Below the pieces are notes generated by a model that worked only from the letters and a program-made list of their open reading frames with translations, was not told the origin of the DNA and did not search any database. Below are positions 1 through 9,058 of a stretch of DNA of 64,000 nucleotides, one piece after another. Origin of the DNA: Monoglobus pectinilyticus. GTDB lineage: Bacteria > Bacillota > Clostridia > Monoglobales > Monoglobaceae. Positions within the stretch are counted from its first letter, which is position 1. The number at the start of each line of letters is the position of its first letter. The stretch is taken from assembly GCF_002874775.1 (NCBI RefSeq), contig NZ_CP020991.1:1493225-1557224 (forward strand), read 5' to 3'. Position numbers and translations under genes: made by a program.

Positions 1-1
1 T

Positions 2-2617
2 GAAGCTCCGCTTGTACCTACAGAGACGCCGGGACCGGCAACGGCAACACCAGGACCTACATCGGATCCGGATAAGACAATAACTGTTGATTCAAGCCAG
101 GAAACAAATGCTGACGCAAAGATTTATAAGACAGTTAATGAAGCGGTCGCTGCCGTTGAAGCAAATCCGCCTGCAAACGAAGAAAATCGTGCGTATATTA
201 ACATTATGCCGGGAACTTATCGTGAACAGGTAGTTGTGAAATCGCCTTATATTACAATGAAGAAAGCTCCGGGAACAAATGGAGAAGTCAAACTTACATG
301 GTATTATGGTTTGGGTTCACTATATGACAGCTGTAATGAAAAAGGTTACTATGATCCAAGTGTTATAGGCGACGGTAAAGCATATGGACCTAAAGATTGG
401 GGTCCATCGCTTAAAGTAGATAAGGGCGCAACTGCATTTATTGCTGAAGATTTAGTTTTAGAAAACTCTTATAATAGATACTATACACAGGAAGAATTGA
501 CTGACATAGCAGGTGTTGATCCTGATCCGAACAATGGTAACTTCCACAGAGTAGAATGGATAAATGAACAAATTAGTAATGGTGCAAGCGATGATACAAT
601 AAACAAATTTTTGCAGTCTAGAAAAGAAATAACTTATAAAGGCGTAACCGGAAGCCCAAGAGAGCGTAGTGCGGCTATTCATGTTTCCGCTGATAAGGTT
701 CAGTTCTTAAACTGTGAAGTTATGTCTACACAGGACACGATAGGAATTAATTCGGGCAGAATGTATTTTAAGAATTGTAAGCTCGGGGGAACTACAGATT
801 ATATTTGCGGCAGTGCTACAGCAGTATTCGATAATTGTGAACTTTATACAAATGCTGGTCCAAGTCAAGCTGAATCTGCAACTGTAACAGCACCAAGCAG
901 CACTGTAGATACAGAGGGATATCTGTTTTTTAATTGCCATATTACCGGTTCAAAAACTTCCACATCCGGGAGTTTCGGGAGACCATGGGGAGCAAATGGC
1001 GGTCCGGCAGCACATTACATCAATACAATTATTGACAATGCCGGTTCTGGCGGCGGAAAGCTTATCGGATCAGCTGGTTGGAGTGCGATGAGTGGTAATA
1101 AGCCGGAGAATGCTAGATTTGGTGAGTATAATAGCATTGATAGCTCAGGAAATAAAATCGATACTTCAGGAAGAACGAAAGGTACGGTTCTTAATGAGTG
1201 GACAATGCTGAGATATAATCCCCTTACCTTTACTTTAGGTAATGATGGTTGGGATCCGGCAGGACTTATCAGCACTTATGCAGACGTAAATAATGTTTTG
1301 AATACTACAACGATTGATACAAGCGATAGCACAACAAACGAAATTGCGCTTCCTCAGGCTCCAAGCGGGTATGAGTTTAAGTGGGAAAGTGTCAGCGAAT
1401 TTGCAAAAGTAAGTTCTGACGGCACAAAAGTGACGCTTATACGCCCTGCATTTGGCGAACAGCCAATTGACGCCGCTATTAAACTTTATGTAAGGGAGAG
1501 TGGAAACAAAGAAATTGGCGCTGAAAAATCCATTAAATTTAGTATTCTGCCGACAAGCGATACTGAAAATGTGTTTAATGTAAGCGGCACAGTTACCCTT
1601 TCAAAAGTAAGCGATGCAGAACAGACAATAAATATTATATTTAAAAATGGAGAAGCGGTTATAAAAACTGTAGATGTAATTATACCGGCAGGACAGACTT
1701 CACAGAGTTATACAGCTGAAAATTTACCGGTTGGTTCTTATACAGCATATTTCTCTTCTTTAAATACTGAGTATAGTATAGTTCAGGATCCACAGTCAGT
1801 TACAGGTGCAAAGGGAGACGCTGTGACAGTTGATATTACTGCTAAAAAAATGGCGTCTTTGAAGGTTTCAAGTCCTGATTTTGCAGATGCGGGATATGAG
1901 CCAAAAATAACTTCTGCCACAGGATTCAGCGCTGGAAAATATACAGTTACCGGAAATGAGACTGCTAATCTTGGAGAGGCTGGGAATGTAGTATATAAGG
2001 TAACAAAAGACAGCGATAAAAAGGTAGCAGCTAAGACAGGTGTAAGTTTTGATATTGCTTCAATGCTGAACGGCGGAACACTAAAGAATACAAAGACAAT
2101 TAAGTTCAGTTATGACTTCTTGCTAGAAAGTACTGATTACTATCCGAGTGATTATTCATACTTTGATCTTGCCACAAGCACAAGCAATGCGGGGGCGGAT
2201 GTAAAGGATTCTACGAGATTTGTACGCTGGGGAGTATATAAGGGCTGGGGACAGTTTAATTTCTTCGGCGCTACGACAGCAAGAATCAACGGAGACAATA
2301 CTCAGTTTGACAAGAATAATAAGATGGCTAATAAGTGGTACAGAATAGTTGGAGATATAGACCTTGAAAATAAGACGGTAACAACAACGCTGTATGACAG
2401 GGATTGGAAAACAGGAGACGCAGGAACATATATGTTAAACTCAAAGGCGTTTACGATTTCTGCACCTGATGAGACGGGAGCAAACCCAAACTATCCTACG
2501 TCTTATGATTTGTCAAAACTCTATTTCAATATTTATATGGATAAAAGAGCTGATACAACAAATAAGATTGAATATTACTTCGATAATATTGAAATAGAAT
2601 ACCAAGATTATGAATAA
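2..2617 (+). CDS. Pectinesterase (pectin methylesterase, CE8), 5'-truncated by the window edge
   Basis: The frame is open to the left edge, so the true start lies outside. An extracellular CE8 enzyme would remove methyl esters from homogalacturonan, preparing it for pectate lyases. The visible N-terminus is a P/T/A-rich linker (about residues 1-25 of the fragment), followed by the beta-helix entry motif GTYREQ (from about 208). Family hallmarks follow: QDT with its Asp at 734-736, TDYICG (the DFIFG-like motif, Asp at 798-800) and GRPWG at about 977-990 with the substrate-binding Arg. The catalytic Asp pair and Arg are therefore present, although DFIFG is altered to DYICG. After the catalytic domain (to about 1250) come beta-rich accessory modules, the last a jelly-roll-like domain ending in YYFDNIEIEY, perhaps carbohydrate binding. 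A hairpin terminator follows. Function is confident; the C-terminal modules are not identified. Confidence 0.92.
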   Translation, partial: EAPLVPTETPGPATATPGPTSDPDKTITVDSSQETNADAKIYKTVNEAVAAVEANPPANEENRAYINIMPGTYREQVVVKSPYITMKKAPGTNGEVKLTWYYGLGSLYDSCNEKGYYDPSVIGDGKAYGPKDWGPSLKVDKGATAFIAEDLVLENSYNRYYTQEELTDIAGVDPDPNNGNFHRVEWINEQISNGASDDTINKFLQSRKEITYKGVTGSPRERSAAIHVSADKVQFLNCEVMSTQDTIGINSGRMYFKNCKLGGTTDYICGSATAVFDNCELYTNAGPSQAESATVTAPSSTVDTEGYLFFNCHITGSKTSTSGSFGRPWGANGGPAAHYINTIIDNAGSGGGKLIGSAGWSAMSGNKPENARFGEYNSIDSSGNKIDTSGRTKGTVLNEWTMLRYNPLTFTLGNDGWDPAGLISTYADVNNVLNTTTIDTSDSTTNEIALPQAPSGYEFKWESVSEFAKVSSDGTKVTLIRPAFGEQPIDAAIKLYVRESGNKEIGAEKSIKFSILPTSDTENVFNVSGTVTLSKVSDAEQTINIIFKNGEAVIKTVDVIIPAGQTSQSYTAENLPVGSYTAYFSSLNTEYSIVQDPQSVTGAKGDAVTVDITAKKMASLKVSSPDFADAGYEPKITSATGFSAGKYTVTGNETANLGEAGNVVYKVTKDSDKKVAAKTGVSFDIASMLNGGTLKNTKTIKFSYDFLLESTDYYPSDYSYFDLATSTSNAGADVKDSTRFVRWGVYKGWGQFNFFGATTARINGDNTQFDKNNKMANKWYRIVGDIDLENKTVTTTLYDRDWKTGDAGTYMLNSKAFTISAPDETGANPNYPTSYDLSKLYFNIYMDKRADTTNKIEYYFDNIEIEYQDYE

Positions 2618-2644
2618 TAAAAAATTATAATAATCTGTTATTTT

Positions 2645-2672
2645 GAGAGACTGCTTGCAGTCTCTCTATTTT
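2645..2672 (+). terminator. Rho-independent terminator of the pectinesterase gene
   Basis: A perfect 10-bp stem, GAGAGACTGC with GCAGTCTCTC, has almost no loop and is followed by a T-rich tail. It lies 28 bases after the stop codon. Confidence 0.8.
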
Positions 2673-3163
2673 AATTTATATTTATAAATAATTTGATGAC
2701 TAAAACATTTTTAGTTGTAGGTGATTAGTTATTTATAAATAAAAATTTATAATTTTGAAGCTTAATAATATTATTAAAAAATGACATTTTATATTTTTAT
2801 TTTAGAATATTATAAGATATAGATACAAGTCACAAATATTTTTTGTTATATACATCTTTTATAGTTTAGCGTATAGCAGATTTTTAAAAAAATATGTGAG
2901 AATATTGAAATATAAAAATATATATTTACGTGGTATAAAAAGCAAATCAATAAACTTGATATAATTTAAAGATTTTAATTGTATTTAGAAATTTTTGCAC
3001 GAACTAATAAGTTAAACAACAATGAAATAAGAGATAAGTTTTGTGATAATTGCTAAAGTACAAGTAAATGTTTATATAAATTTTTTGTTATTTTATTTAT
3101 TGAATTATACTATAATGTCCATCGGTTATATCATATTTTATTATATAAATGGTAGTAATTGAA
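2673..3163. other. AT-rich intergenic region without recognisable genes
   Basis: Very AT-rich sequence with stops in all frames and no ribosome binding site followed by a usable frame. I see no hairpin with a T-tract and no promoter with good spacing. It may be decayed sequence belonging to the damaged gene downstream. Confidence 0.5.
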
Positions 3164-3243
3164 ATGAAAAATTTAATATCTTAGTTATATCAACAATTGC
3201 TGCTCCGATTTGCATATTGTAATTAGGTGTATTCGAAACAAAT
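3164..3243 (+). pseudogene. Remnant of a signal-peptide coding segment
   Basis: An ATG at 3164 begins MKNLI and then hits a stop in frame 2. The adjacent frame (from 3181) reads LVISTIAAPICIL, a typical signal-peptide hydrophobic core, then a stop at 3220, then LGVFETN running directly into the ORF at 3244. A secretion signal appears to have been broken by one frameshift and one nonsense change. An alternative is chance hydrophobic translation of AT-rich DNA. Confidence 0.4.
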
Positions 3244-4260
3244 ATGAATGATTGTGAAACTGATAAAGGCTGCTCTTATGAATCACAAGAAATTGCTGTT
3301 AACGATGGCGTGTATTTGGGTTTTAAACCGTCAGCAAGAAAAGCTGGGTCAGGGACAAATAGAAGCATGTCATATCCGGACGTCCCTGCTCCGAGGACTA
3401 CATTTGCGCCGAATAGTTCGGCAACGTTTATTATAGAATGCGTTGATGCTGGGGATGCCAATAATGTGTTGTACACTCAGATTTTAAAAGAGGTTATTAT
3501 AGGAGAGAGAACTATAAAAGCACCAACAGTTAATAATTATAATTTGATTACTGATTCGCCTAAAAATATAAAAGTATTATATCCGGAAACGACGGTTACA
3601 TTTGAGTATGAATATGTACCATATGAAACGCCGGTTCCAACTTTTGAGCCGGTACCGACCATTGAACCCAGTTCAACTCCGGATGCGCTAATGTCAATTC
3701 CAACTCCAACTATGGAAATTTTCCCACCGTCTCTTTCGAGCCTTACAATTAACTGTGTGGAGAGGGAGAATGAAAATAATATATTGTATTCACAAACTAT
3801 ACCGAATATTTATTATTATACTGTCCAGGAGGTTGCGGCTCCGCCTGTAAAAGGATATACATTTAGCGGCGAAAAGGAAATTGTGACTATATATCTTTCT
3901 GAGGGTAGTAATACAGTAACATTTGTATATGACCGAATAGAATCAGAGGTAAAAGATCCGGACAATAAATGGAAACTTATTCTTAATAAAAGCGATGTTC
4001 AAGGAGACATAGTTTGTGCAGCCGAAAACATAACCGATGAAAAACAAAACGGTGTAATGATAATAGGATATTATGATAAAAATGGAATATTACTAGATGC
4101 TAATATAGTGGAAATTGAGGCTAACCCCGGCGAAAATATAAGCTATAATGTTGAAATACCGGATGAGATTAGGTCTAATATAAAGGAAATTCGAGCATTT
4201 GTGTGGGATAATTTAAAAGATATGAAGTCTGCCGCAGATATGGAAATAATCGGTATATAA
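3244..4260 (+). CDS. Repeat-containing surface-type protein, probably lacking its signal peptide
   Basis: The 338-residue frame has no good ribosome binding site before its ATG and no signal peptide, although its content is that of a secreted protein. Two homologous MucBP-like repeats can be seen, about residues 60-125 (ending VTFEYEY) and about 160-235 (ending VTFVYD), each with an N-N-x-LY-x-Q pattern. A P/T-rich linker with repeated PVP/PTP/EP motifs separates them. The last 90 residues match, by eye, the C-terminal domain of the pectate lyase at 21835 (shared FxWDN motif). It may be a decaying gene or be read from a cryptic start. Function unknown; attachment to polysaccharide or a protein partner is inferred from the repeats only. 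Confidence 0.55.
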   Translation: MNDCETDKGCSYESQEIAVNDGVYLGFKPSARKAGSGTNRSMSYPDVPAPRTTFAPNSSATFIIECVDAGDANNVLYTQILKEVIIGERTIKAPTVNNYNLITDSPKNIKVLYPETTVTFEYEYVPYETPVPTFEPVPTIEPSSTPDALMSIPTPTMEIFPPSLSSLTINCVERENENNILYSQTIPNIYYYTVQEVAAPPVKGYTFSGEKEIVTIYLSEGSNTVTFVYDRIESEVKDPDNKWKLILNKSDVQGDIVCAAENITDEKQNGVMIIGYYDKNGILLDANIVEIEANPGENISYNVEIPDEIRSNIKEIRAFVWDNLKDMKSAADMEIIGI

Positions 4261-4359
4261 TATGACTAAGATTATCGCTTTAAGTTTTAGAAATAGAAGA
4301 TATAAATATTTTAAATATAGATTATTTAGATAATTATTGTAGATAAAAGAAAAAGCTGA

Positions 4360-4412
4360 AAATGCGTCCTAGTTAACAATAGATGTTTTTGTCTATGTTT
4401 TAGGGCGCATTT
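4360..4412. terminator. Bidirectional hairpin between convergent genes
   Basis: An imperfect long stem, aaatgcg-t-cct pairing with agg-g-cgcattt and an inner stem around atagat/gtctat, lies between the end of the 3244 gene and the leftward gene ending at 4450. Position between convergent genes supports a terminator role on both strands. Confidence 0.55.
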
Positions 4413-4449
4413 AAAATATATAATTTAATAATTTATTTATGGCTAAGTG

Positions 4450-4848
4450 TTAATATTTTCTTGAAAGAATATAATAAGTAATCAGATATATAATAGACTG
4501 AGCTGCCATAATTGTGCAAACGAACTCATAGAGTGAGTTGCCAATTATCATTAATGTGATTGCTGCAGCGGCTTCAGCGATTAACGTAAGCATAAGCGTA
4601 AGGTACCCGCTCTTATGAGCAATCATTACGTATCTTTCTTCATTTTGATTTATTTCAAGTTTTTTGCGTTTTTCAGGATTACTTAATATAATTGCGTATT
4701 GAATCACTTTCAGTATTGATACAGCTGTTAGAGCTGCGCCAAAACCGACTATAGTATTGCCGTCGCGGACTATTCCTGTTATAAACAGTGAGATTCCGAT
4801 AATACCAACAACTATTAAATAGATTATTTTATTTTTTATTGCTTTCAT
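4450..4848 (-). CDS. Small four-helix membrane protein (DUF2178-like) paired with an XRE regulator
   Basis: 132 residues with about four hydrophobic segments (about 8-26, 34-52, 78-99, 105-128) and a short charged loop (NPEKRKKLEINQNEERY) between helices 2 and 3. It starts 2 bases after the stop of the upstream XRE regulator, with a GGGGGAA ribosome binding site inside that gene, so the two are translationally linked. Such HTH/membrane-protein pairs are common in Firmicutes; the membrane partner may modulate the regulator or be its sole target. No enzymatic motif is visible. The DUF2178 resemblance is from memory and should be tested by profile search. Confidence 0.75.
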   Translation of the reverse strand: MKAIKNKIIYLIVVGIIGISLFITGIVRDGNTIVGFGAALTAVSILKVIQYAIILSNPEKRKKLEINQNEERYVMIAHKSGYLTLMLTLIAEAAAAITLMIIGNSLYEFVCTIMAAQSIIYLITYYILSRKY

Positions 4849-4850
4849 AG

Positions 4851-5048
4851 TTATTCCCCCTCATATAAGAATATATCTTCTATTTTAACTTTAAAAAAAT
4901 CCGCAAGTCTAAATGCCAAAAAAATCGATGGATTATACCGCCCGTTTTCAAGCGAACATATTGTCTGACGGGACACCCTTACAGCGTCAGCCAATTCTTC
5001 CTGACTTATGCCGTTTTCTTTTCTGAGCGTCTCAAGAGTGTTTTTCAT
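4851..5048 (-). CDS. Small XRE-family HTH transcriptional regulator
   Basis: 65 residues, almost entirely a Cro/CI-type helix-turn-helix: LRKENGISQEELADAVRVSR, then QTICSLENGRYNPS and a C-terminal helix ending EDIFLYEGE, as in YozG-like repressors. The start is supported by AAGGAGGG 6 bases upstream. The promoter has consensus boxes and two palindromes nearby (5072-5083, 5119-5137) suggesting autoregulation. Cytoplasmic DNA-binding protein; its target is probably its own two-gene operon. Confidence 0.88.
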   Translation of the reverse strand: MKNTLETLRKENGISQEELADAVRVSRQTICSLENGRYNPSIFLAFRLADFFKVKIEDIFLYEGE

Positions 5049-5071
5049 TCTATCCCTCCTTTATAAAAAGT

Positions 5072-5083
5072 AAAGCTAGCTTT
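5072..5083. promoter_or_regulatory. Palindromic operator candidate for the XRE regulator
   Basis: AAAGCTAGCTTT is a perfect 12-bp palindrome between the -10 box and the ribosome binding site of the leftward XRE gene. The placement suits a repressor site in the transcribed leader. Confidence 0.45.
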
Positions 5084-5099
5084 CCATCTCTCTATTTGT

Positions 5100-5137
5100 A
5101 TTATACAACCATTATTAAAAAATGTCAAGTACATTTT
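5100..5137 (-). promoter_or_regulatory. Sigma-A promoter of the XRE/membrane-protein operon with overlapping inverted repeat
   Basis: On the minus strand, TTGACA (5128-5123), a 17-bp spacer and TATAAT (5105-5100). The -35 box lies within the inverted repeat AAAATGT-N5-ACATTTT (5119-5137), a second operator candidate. Confidence 0.75.
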
Positions 5138-5340
5138 ACATTTTTATTTTACAATTTTTTTATCCGCGGTATCGTTTAGAGGTGTCGCAAAATAGTGAAA
5201 ACAGCGCAGTTTCTAGGACTTAAAACTGTCAACATATGTCGGTGTTGTCGTTTTTTACAATAATCAAACAGTTAAATATACCGTTTTATTACTTTTGTTA
5301 CAACATCGTAATATTTTTTTAGAAAGTTTGAAAATTTCTA
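5138..5340. other. Non-coding region between the divergent XRE operon and ftsZ
   Basis: No gene is visible. A weak hairpin (GTCAACA with TGTTGTC, one mismatch, about 5228-5249) followed by a run of six T could be a terminator for an unseen rightward transcript, but no promoter was found for it. Confidence 0.35.
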
Positions 5341-5368
5341 TTTACAAATTTTATTTTCATGGTATAAT
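5341..5368 (+). promoter_or_regulatory. Promoter of ftsZ
   Basis: TTTACA (5341-5346), a 16-bp spacer and TATAAT (5363-5368) place a transcription start near 5375, about 54 bases before the chosen GTG start. Confidence 0.65.
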
Positions 5369-5428
5369 AGAGTTATTATTTATAGTAGATAATTGCGAGT
5401 TCTTATAAACAACAGAGGAGGAAATGAA

Positions 5429-6625
5429 GTGTTCCAGTTTGATACAGAAGCTACAAACCCCGCCAAAATAAAAGTTATTGGTGTCGGCGGCGGTGGTAAT
5501 AACGCTGTTAATAGAATGGTTGAGGCCGACGTTAAATGTGTTGAATTCGTCGCCGTGAATACGGATAAGCAGGACTTAACTCTGTCGCAGGCGTCACAGA
5601 AAATACAGATTGGCGAAAAGATAACAAAAGGTCTTGGCGCTGGCGCGGTTCCTGAGGTTGGTCAGAAGGCCGCTGAAGAAAGCGTTGAGGATATAAAGAA
5701 AGCAGTTCAAGGGGCTGACATGGTATTTGTTACAGCCGGAATGGGCGGAGGTACCGGTACGGGTGCTGCTCCTATCGTGGCAAAGATTGCTAAAGATGAG
5801 GGCATTTTGACAGTTGGTATAGTAACAAAGCCTTTCTGGTTTGAGGGAAAGAAAAGGCAGCAGAATAGTGATATTGGTATTACCAATCTTATGCATGCTG
5901 TTGATACTCTTGTTGTTATACCAAATGATAAGCTGCTTGAAGTTGCTGAGAACAGAACTCCTCTAACCGAGTCGTTTAAAATGGCTGATGATATTTTGAG
6001 ACAAGGCGTTCAGGGTATATCTGATTTGATTTCAAGGCCGGGGCTTATCAGTCTTGACTTTGCTGATATCAAGACAATAATGAAGGATACAGGTTTCGCA
6101 CATATGGGTATCGGACGAGCTTCCGGTGAAAACAGAGCGGAAGAAGCCGCTAAGAAAGCTATACATAGTCCGTTGCTTGAAACAACTATAGAAGGCGCTA
6201 AGGGCGTTATATTAAACGTTACAGGCGGACCGGATCTTGGAATTTTGGAAGTTAAGACGGCTGCTGAACTGGTTGAAGAGGCTGCTGATTCTGATGCTAA
6301 TATCATTATCGGTGCTATTATAGATGAAAACTTAGGCGATGAACTTGTTATCACAGTTATCGCAACAGGATTTAAGGGGAATGTTCCAGGTCAGCCGGAG
6401 AAAGAGGAAGAAACCAATCCGTTTTCAAGCTTTTTAAATGGAATGGGGAATTTGAGCAGCACACAGAGTGCTCCGTCATATAATCAGGCTCCGCCACAGC
6501 CGGCGCCTAGTTATACGCCGCCTAGTCCGACATTTGAACCGGCGCCGTCATCCAATTTATTCAGCAAGGTTGGCGAAGACGACGGGATAGATGTTCCGGT
6601 ATTTTTACGCAGAAAAGATAAATAG
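5429..6625 (+). CDS. ftsZ: Cell division protein FtsZ
   Basis: Tubulin-like GTPase that polymerises into the Z ring at the division site. The start is taken as GTG at 5429, 7 bases after GAGGAGG, giving the usual short N-terminus MFQFDTE; an upstream in-frame TTG at 5393 has no ribosome binding site. GVGGGGNN (residues 18-25) is the first nucleotide-binding loop and GMGGGTGTG (about 104-112) the tubulin signature. The polymerising domain ends near residue 315, followed by a variable P/Q/S-rich linker and the conserved C-terminal peptide DVPVFLRRK that binds FtsA/SepF-type anchors. Length of 398 residues is normal. It stands outside a dcw cluster, with its own promoter and terminator. Confidence 0.97.
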   Translation: MFQFDTEATNPAKIKVIGVGGGGNNAVNRMVEADVKCVEFVAVNTDKQDLTLSQASQKIQIGEKITKGLGAGAVPEVGQKAAEESVEDIKKAVQGADMVFVTAGMGGGTGTGAAPIVAKIAKDEGILTVGIVTKPFWFEGKKRQQNSDIGITNLMHAVDTLVVIPNDKLLEVAENRTPLTESFKMADDILRQGVQGISDLISRPGLISLDFADIKTIMKDTGFAHMGIGRASGENRAEEAAKKAIHSPLLETTIEGAKGVILNVTGGPDLGILEVKTAAELVEEAADSDANIIIGAIIDENLGDELVITVIATGFKGNVPGQPEKEEETNPFSSFLNGMGNLSSTQSAPSYNQAPPQPAPSYTPPSPTFEPAPSSNLFSKVGEDDGIDVPVFLRRKDK

Positions 6626-6640
6626 ATATATGAATTTATA

Positions 6641-6673
6641 CAGCCGCAGGCATTTTGTCTGTGGCTGTTTTTA
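6641..6673 (+). terminator. Terminator of ftsZ
   Basis: CAGCCGCAG pairs with CTGTGGCTG (one G-T pair) around a 9-base loop, followed by five T, 16 bases after the ftsZ stop. Confidence 0.85.
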
Positions 6674-7400
6674 TATAAAAATAAATAATTGCGATAGTTA
6701 TACGCTGTATTTTGAAACCATTTGAATAAAAGAATTGGCTGATGGAGAATTTAAAACAATAAAGAAATATATATTGTTTATTAGGATTATGAAAGTTTGA
6801 TAAGTGTTTTGAAATGGTTGTGATAGTGACCTTAAATAGAATTCTGGGTATTGCAGAGAGGTCTGTTTTTGGTGAGTTATTTAAAGTAAAAATAAACAAT
6901 TTGTATTTTTATAAAATGAAGCACTCCTTATTTATTTTTTATGTTTATAGGCGGACGTATTATTTAACTTATAAATACTTTTTTAATTTTATATACTAAC
7001 AGTGGCATTGCTTGACAAAAGACGGTAAAACCTATCACGAGAAAGACCTCAACCTACATTAAGTAATTTTTTCTCGACCCTTGATGATTATGCACCATTT
7101 CTACTAATAATATTTTTGTAAGGTGACGAACCGATTTGCGCATGGCAGCATAAAAACAGCCTTGTAAAGCAAAAATGTGAGACGAGACCGGTTGTATGCG
7201 GTTTCCGGCCGTTTATGGTTTATATTAAACGATTTAAAAATGATCTGATAATCACTGTCTTTTTGGTTTAAAGTGCAATAGTGGTATTTTGAGAAAATCA
7301 TCAGTTATTAGTTTGAAATGTTTATGGTTACTAGTATAATTAACCGACTGTTTAAACAAAAAATATTTTATAATAAATTTATTAATAGGCAGTAAAATAG
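6674..7400. other. Intergenic region without a convincing gene
   Basis: Short frames occur on both strands (for example leftward 7104-7301, 65 residues) but none has a ribosome binding site or recognisable composition. The segment about 7010-7260 is less AT-rich than its surroundings and looks like the remains of a gene or an unrecognised RNA, but I cannot name it. Confidence 0.4.
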
Positions 7401-7429
7401 TTGAATATTATGTATAAATATGATATACT
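7401..7429 (+). promoter_or_regulatory. Promoter of the GH43 gene
   Basis: TTGAAT (7401-7406), a 17-bp spacer and TATACT (7424-7429). A small hairpin GGGG-ataa-CCCC (7444-7455) lies in the short leader, just before the ribosome binding site. Confidence 0.6.
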
Positions 7430-7474
7430 ATTTGCCAATAAAAGGGGATAACCCCGTAAATTTTGGAGGTTGTT

Positions 7475-9010
7475 ATGAATTACAGTAATCCGGTTCGAAG
7501 AGGCTTTTATCCTGACCCGTCGGTTATACGAGTAGGTGAAGATTTTTATATGGTTAACTCTTCATTTCAGTATTTTCCATGTATACCCATTTCACATTCT
7601 AAAGATATGATACATTGGGAAACAATAGGACACGCTATCACAGATCCATCTTATCTTGATTTAAGCGGAATTAAAGACTCGCATGGTATTTGGGCGCCAG
7701 ATATTTTTTATAATGATGGAACTTTTTATATAATTGCCACAATGCGGCTAAATGACAGCGGAGAAGAAAAAACTCGTCCCAGCAGACAGCAGCTTATTAT
7801 GAAATCCACAACTCCGGAGGGACCTTATACAAAGCCGGTTTGGCTAAATGCAAATTCGATAGATCCTTCGTTGTTTTTTGATGATGACGGAAGAAAGTAT
7901 ATGATAACTGCCAGAGCCGCTACGGCTTGGGAACTTAATGAAGACTGCACTGAGATAATAGACGGTCCTAAAGTTGTTTGGAATGGAACCGGAGAGCGTT
8001 GTTCTGAAGGCCCCCATATTATGAAGCATAATGGTTACTATTATGCGATAGCCGCAGAGGGAGGAACAGGTTATGGACATGGTATCAATATAGCTAGGTC
8101 AACAGAATTATTCGGTGAGTATGAAAATTGCCCGTATAATCCTGTAATGAGACAGAAAGATCCGGAAAAATTAATACAGCGCGCCGGTCACGGCAAGCTT
8201 GTTGAAGATCAAAACGGCGACTGGTGGGCTTATTATCTTTGCGGAAGACGAAACGAAGGAAATTATACGACTTTGGGACGAGAGACAGCTTTGGATCCCG
8301 TTCGCTGGACTGATGACGGCTGGTTTCTAATAAATGAGGGGAAAGGCCCCAGCGAGATACAAAACGGACCGGACTTACCTGAATTTAAAGGCGAATCAAA
8401 AAGTTTTTTTGATGATTTTGATCATGATAGTTTAAATCTTGAATGGGAGTTTGTCAGAAATCCGGACTATGATTATATTTCTCTAAATAAGGAGAAAGAA
8501 TGCTGTCTGAGGCTTTATACCACTGACGGGAATTTGAGTGAGCTAAAGGCAAAGAACACATTGGTTCATAGAGAAGCAGAGTTTAAATACAGAGCGGAAA
8601 CAAAGATGAATTTTGACCCGGATGATGGTGCGTGGGCCGGTTTAACCTGTTATTACAGCACTGCTACATATATCAGATTTAATATAGCCATGTCTGAAGG
8701 AAAGAGGATACTTGAACTGGTTATTAACCGAAACCAAGGCGAGGAACTGGTGAACAAAACAGAAATTCCTGATGGATGGATAAATCTTCGGGTTGATGTT
8801 GACGGGCAAAAACGAACGTTTTCATATAGTATGGACGGTGAAAACTATATTGAGGCAGGAACCGTTAATCCGTGTATCTTTTTGTGCGATGAAGGAGTTC
8901 CAACAGATAGAAAACGGCATACCGGAACAATGGTAGGAGTATTTGCCGGAACGGATTCGGGAAAAAGAATACCGGCTGATTTTGACTGGTTTAAAATTGA
9001 CGCGGAATAA
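7475..9010 (+). CDS. Glycoside hydrolase family 43 (beta-xylosidase / alpha-L-arabinofuranosidase type)
   Basis: Start ATG 7475 follows TTGGAGG by 5 bases; the in-frame TTG upstream lies inside that site. Residues 1 to about 300 form the five-bladed propeller, with the GH43 catalytic triad visible: base Asp14 (FYPDPSV), pKa-modulating Asp130 (SIDPS) and acid Glu178 (CSEGPH). From about residue 310 (FFDDFD) to the end is a beta-sandwich C-terminal domain typical of the xylosidase/arabinofuranosidase subfamilies. No signal peptide is present, so it probably acts in the cytoplasm on imported arabino- or xylo-oligosaccharides. Length of 511 residues is usual. Exact substrate cannot be read from sequence alone. 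The Nudix gene follows after 48 bases. Confidence 0.93.
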   Translation: MNYSNPVRRGFYPDPSVIRVGEDFYMVNSSFQYFPCIPISHSKDMIHWETIGHAITDPSYLDLSGIKDSHGIWAPDIFYNDGTFYIIATMRLNDSGEEKTRPSRQQLIMKSTTPEGPYTKPVWLNANSIDPSLFFDDDGRKYMITARAATAWELNEDCTEIIDGPKVVWNGTGERCSEGPHIMKHNGYYYAIAAEGGTGYGHGINIARSTELFGEYENCPYNPVMRQKDPEKLIQRAGHGKLVEDQNGDWWAYYLCGRRNEGNYTTLGRETALDPVRWTDDGWFLINEGKGPSEIQNGPDLPEFKGESKSFFDDFDHDSLNLEWEFVRNPDYDYISLNKEKECCLRLYTTDGNLSELKAKNTLVHREAEFKYRAETKMNFDPDDGAWAGLTCYYSTATYIRFNIAMSEGKRILELVINRNQGEELVNKTEIPDGWINLRVDVDGQKRTFSYSMDGENYIEAGTVNPCIFLCDEGVPTDRKRHTGTMVGVFAGTDSGKRIPADFDWFKIDAE

Positions 9011-9058
9011 TCTTGGATAAAATTAACTTTTAATATTGGTTGTCTTAGGAGATTTATT

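Noticed and set aside
5393-5428. TTG start for ftsZ giving 12 extra residues
   Set aside because: No ribosome binding site before it, whereas GAGGAGG sits 7 bases before GTG 5429 and yields the normal FtsZ N-terminus.
7104-7301. Minus-strand 65-residue frame upstream of the GH43 gene
   Set aside because: No ribosome binding site, no recognisable domain and irregular composition; recorded only as an unassigned segment.
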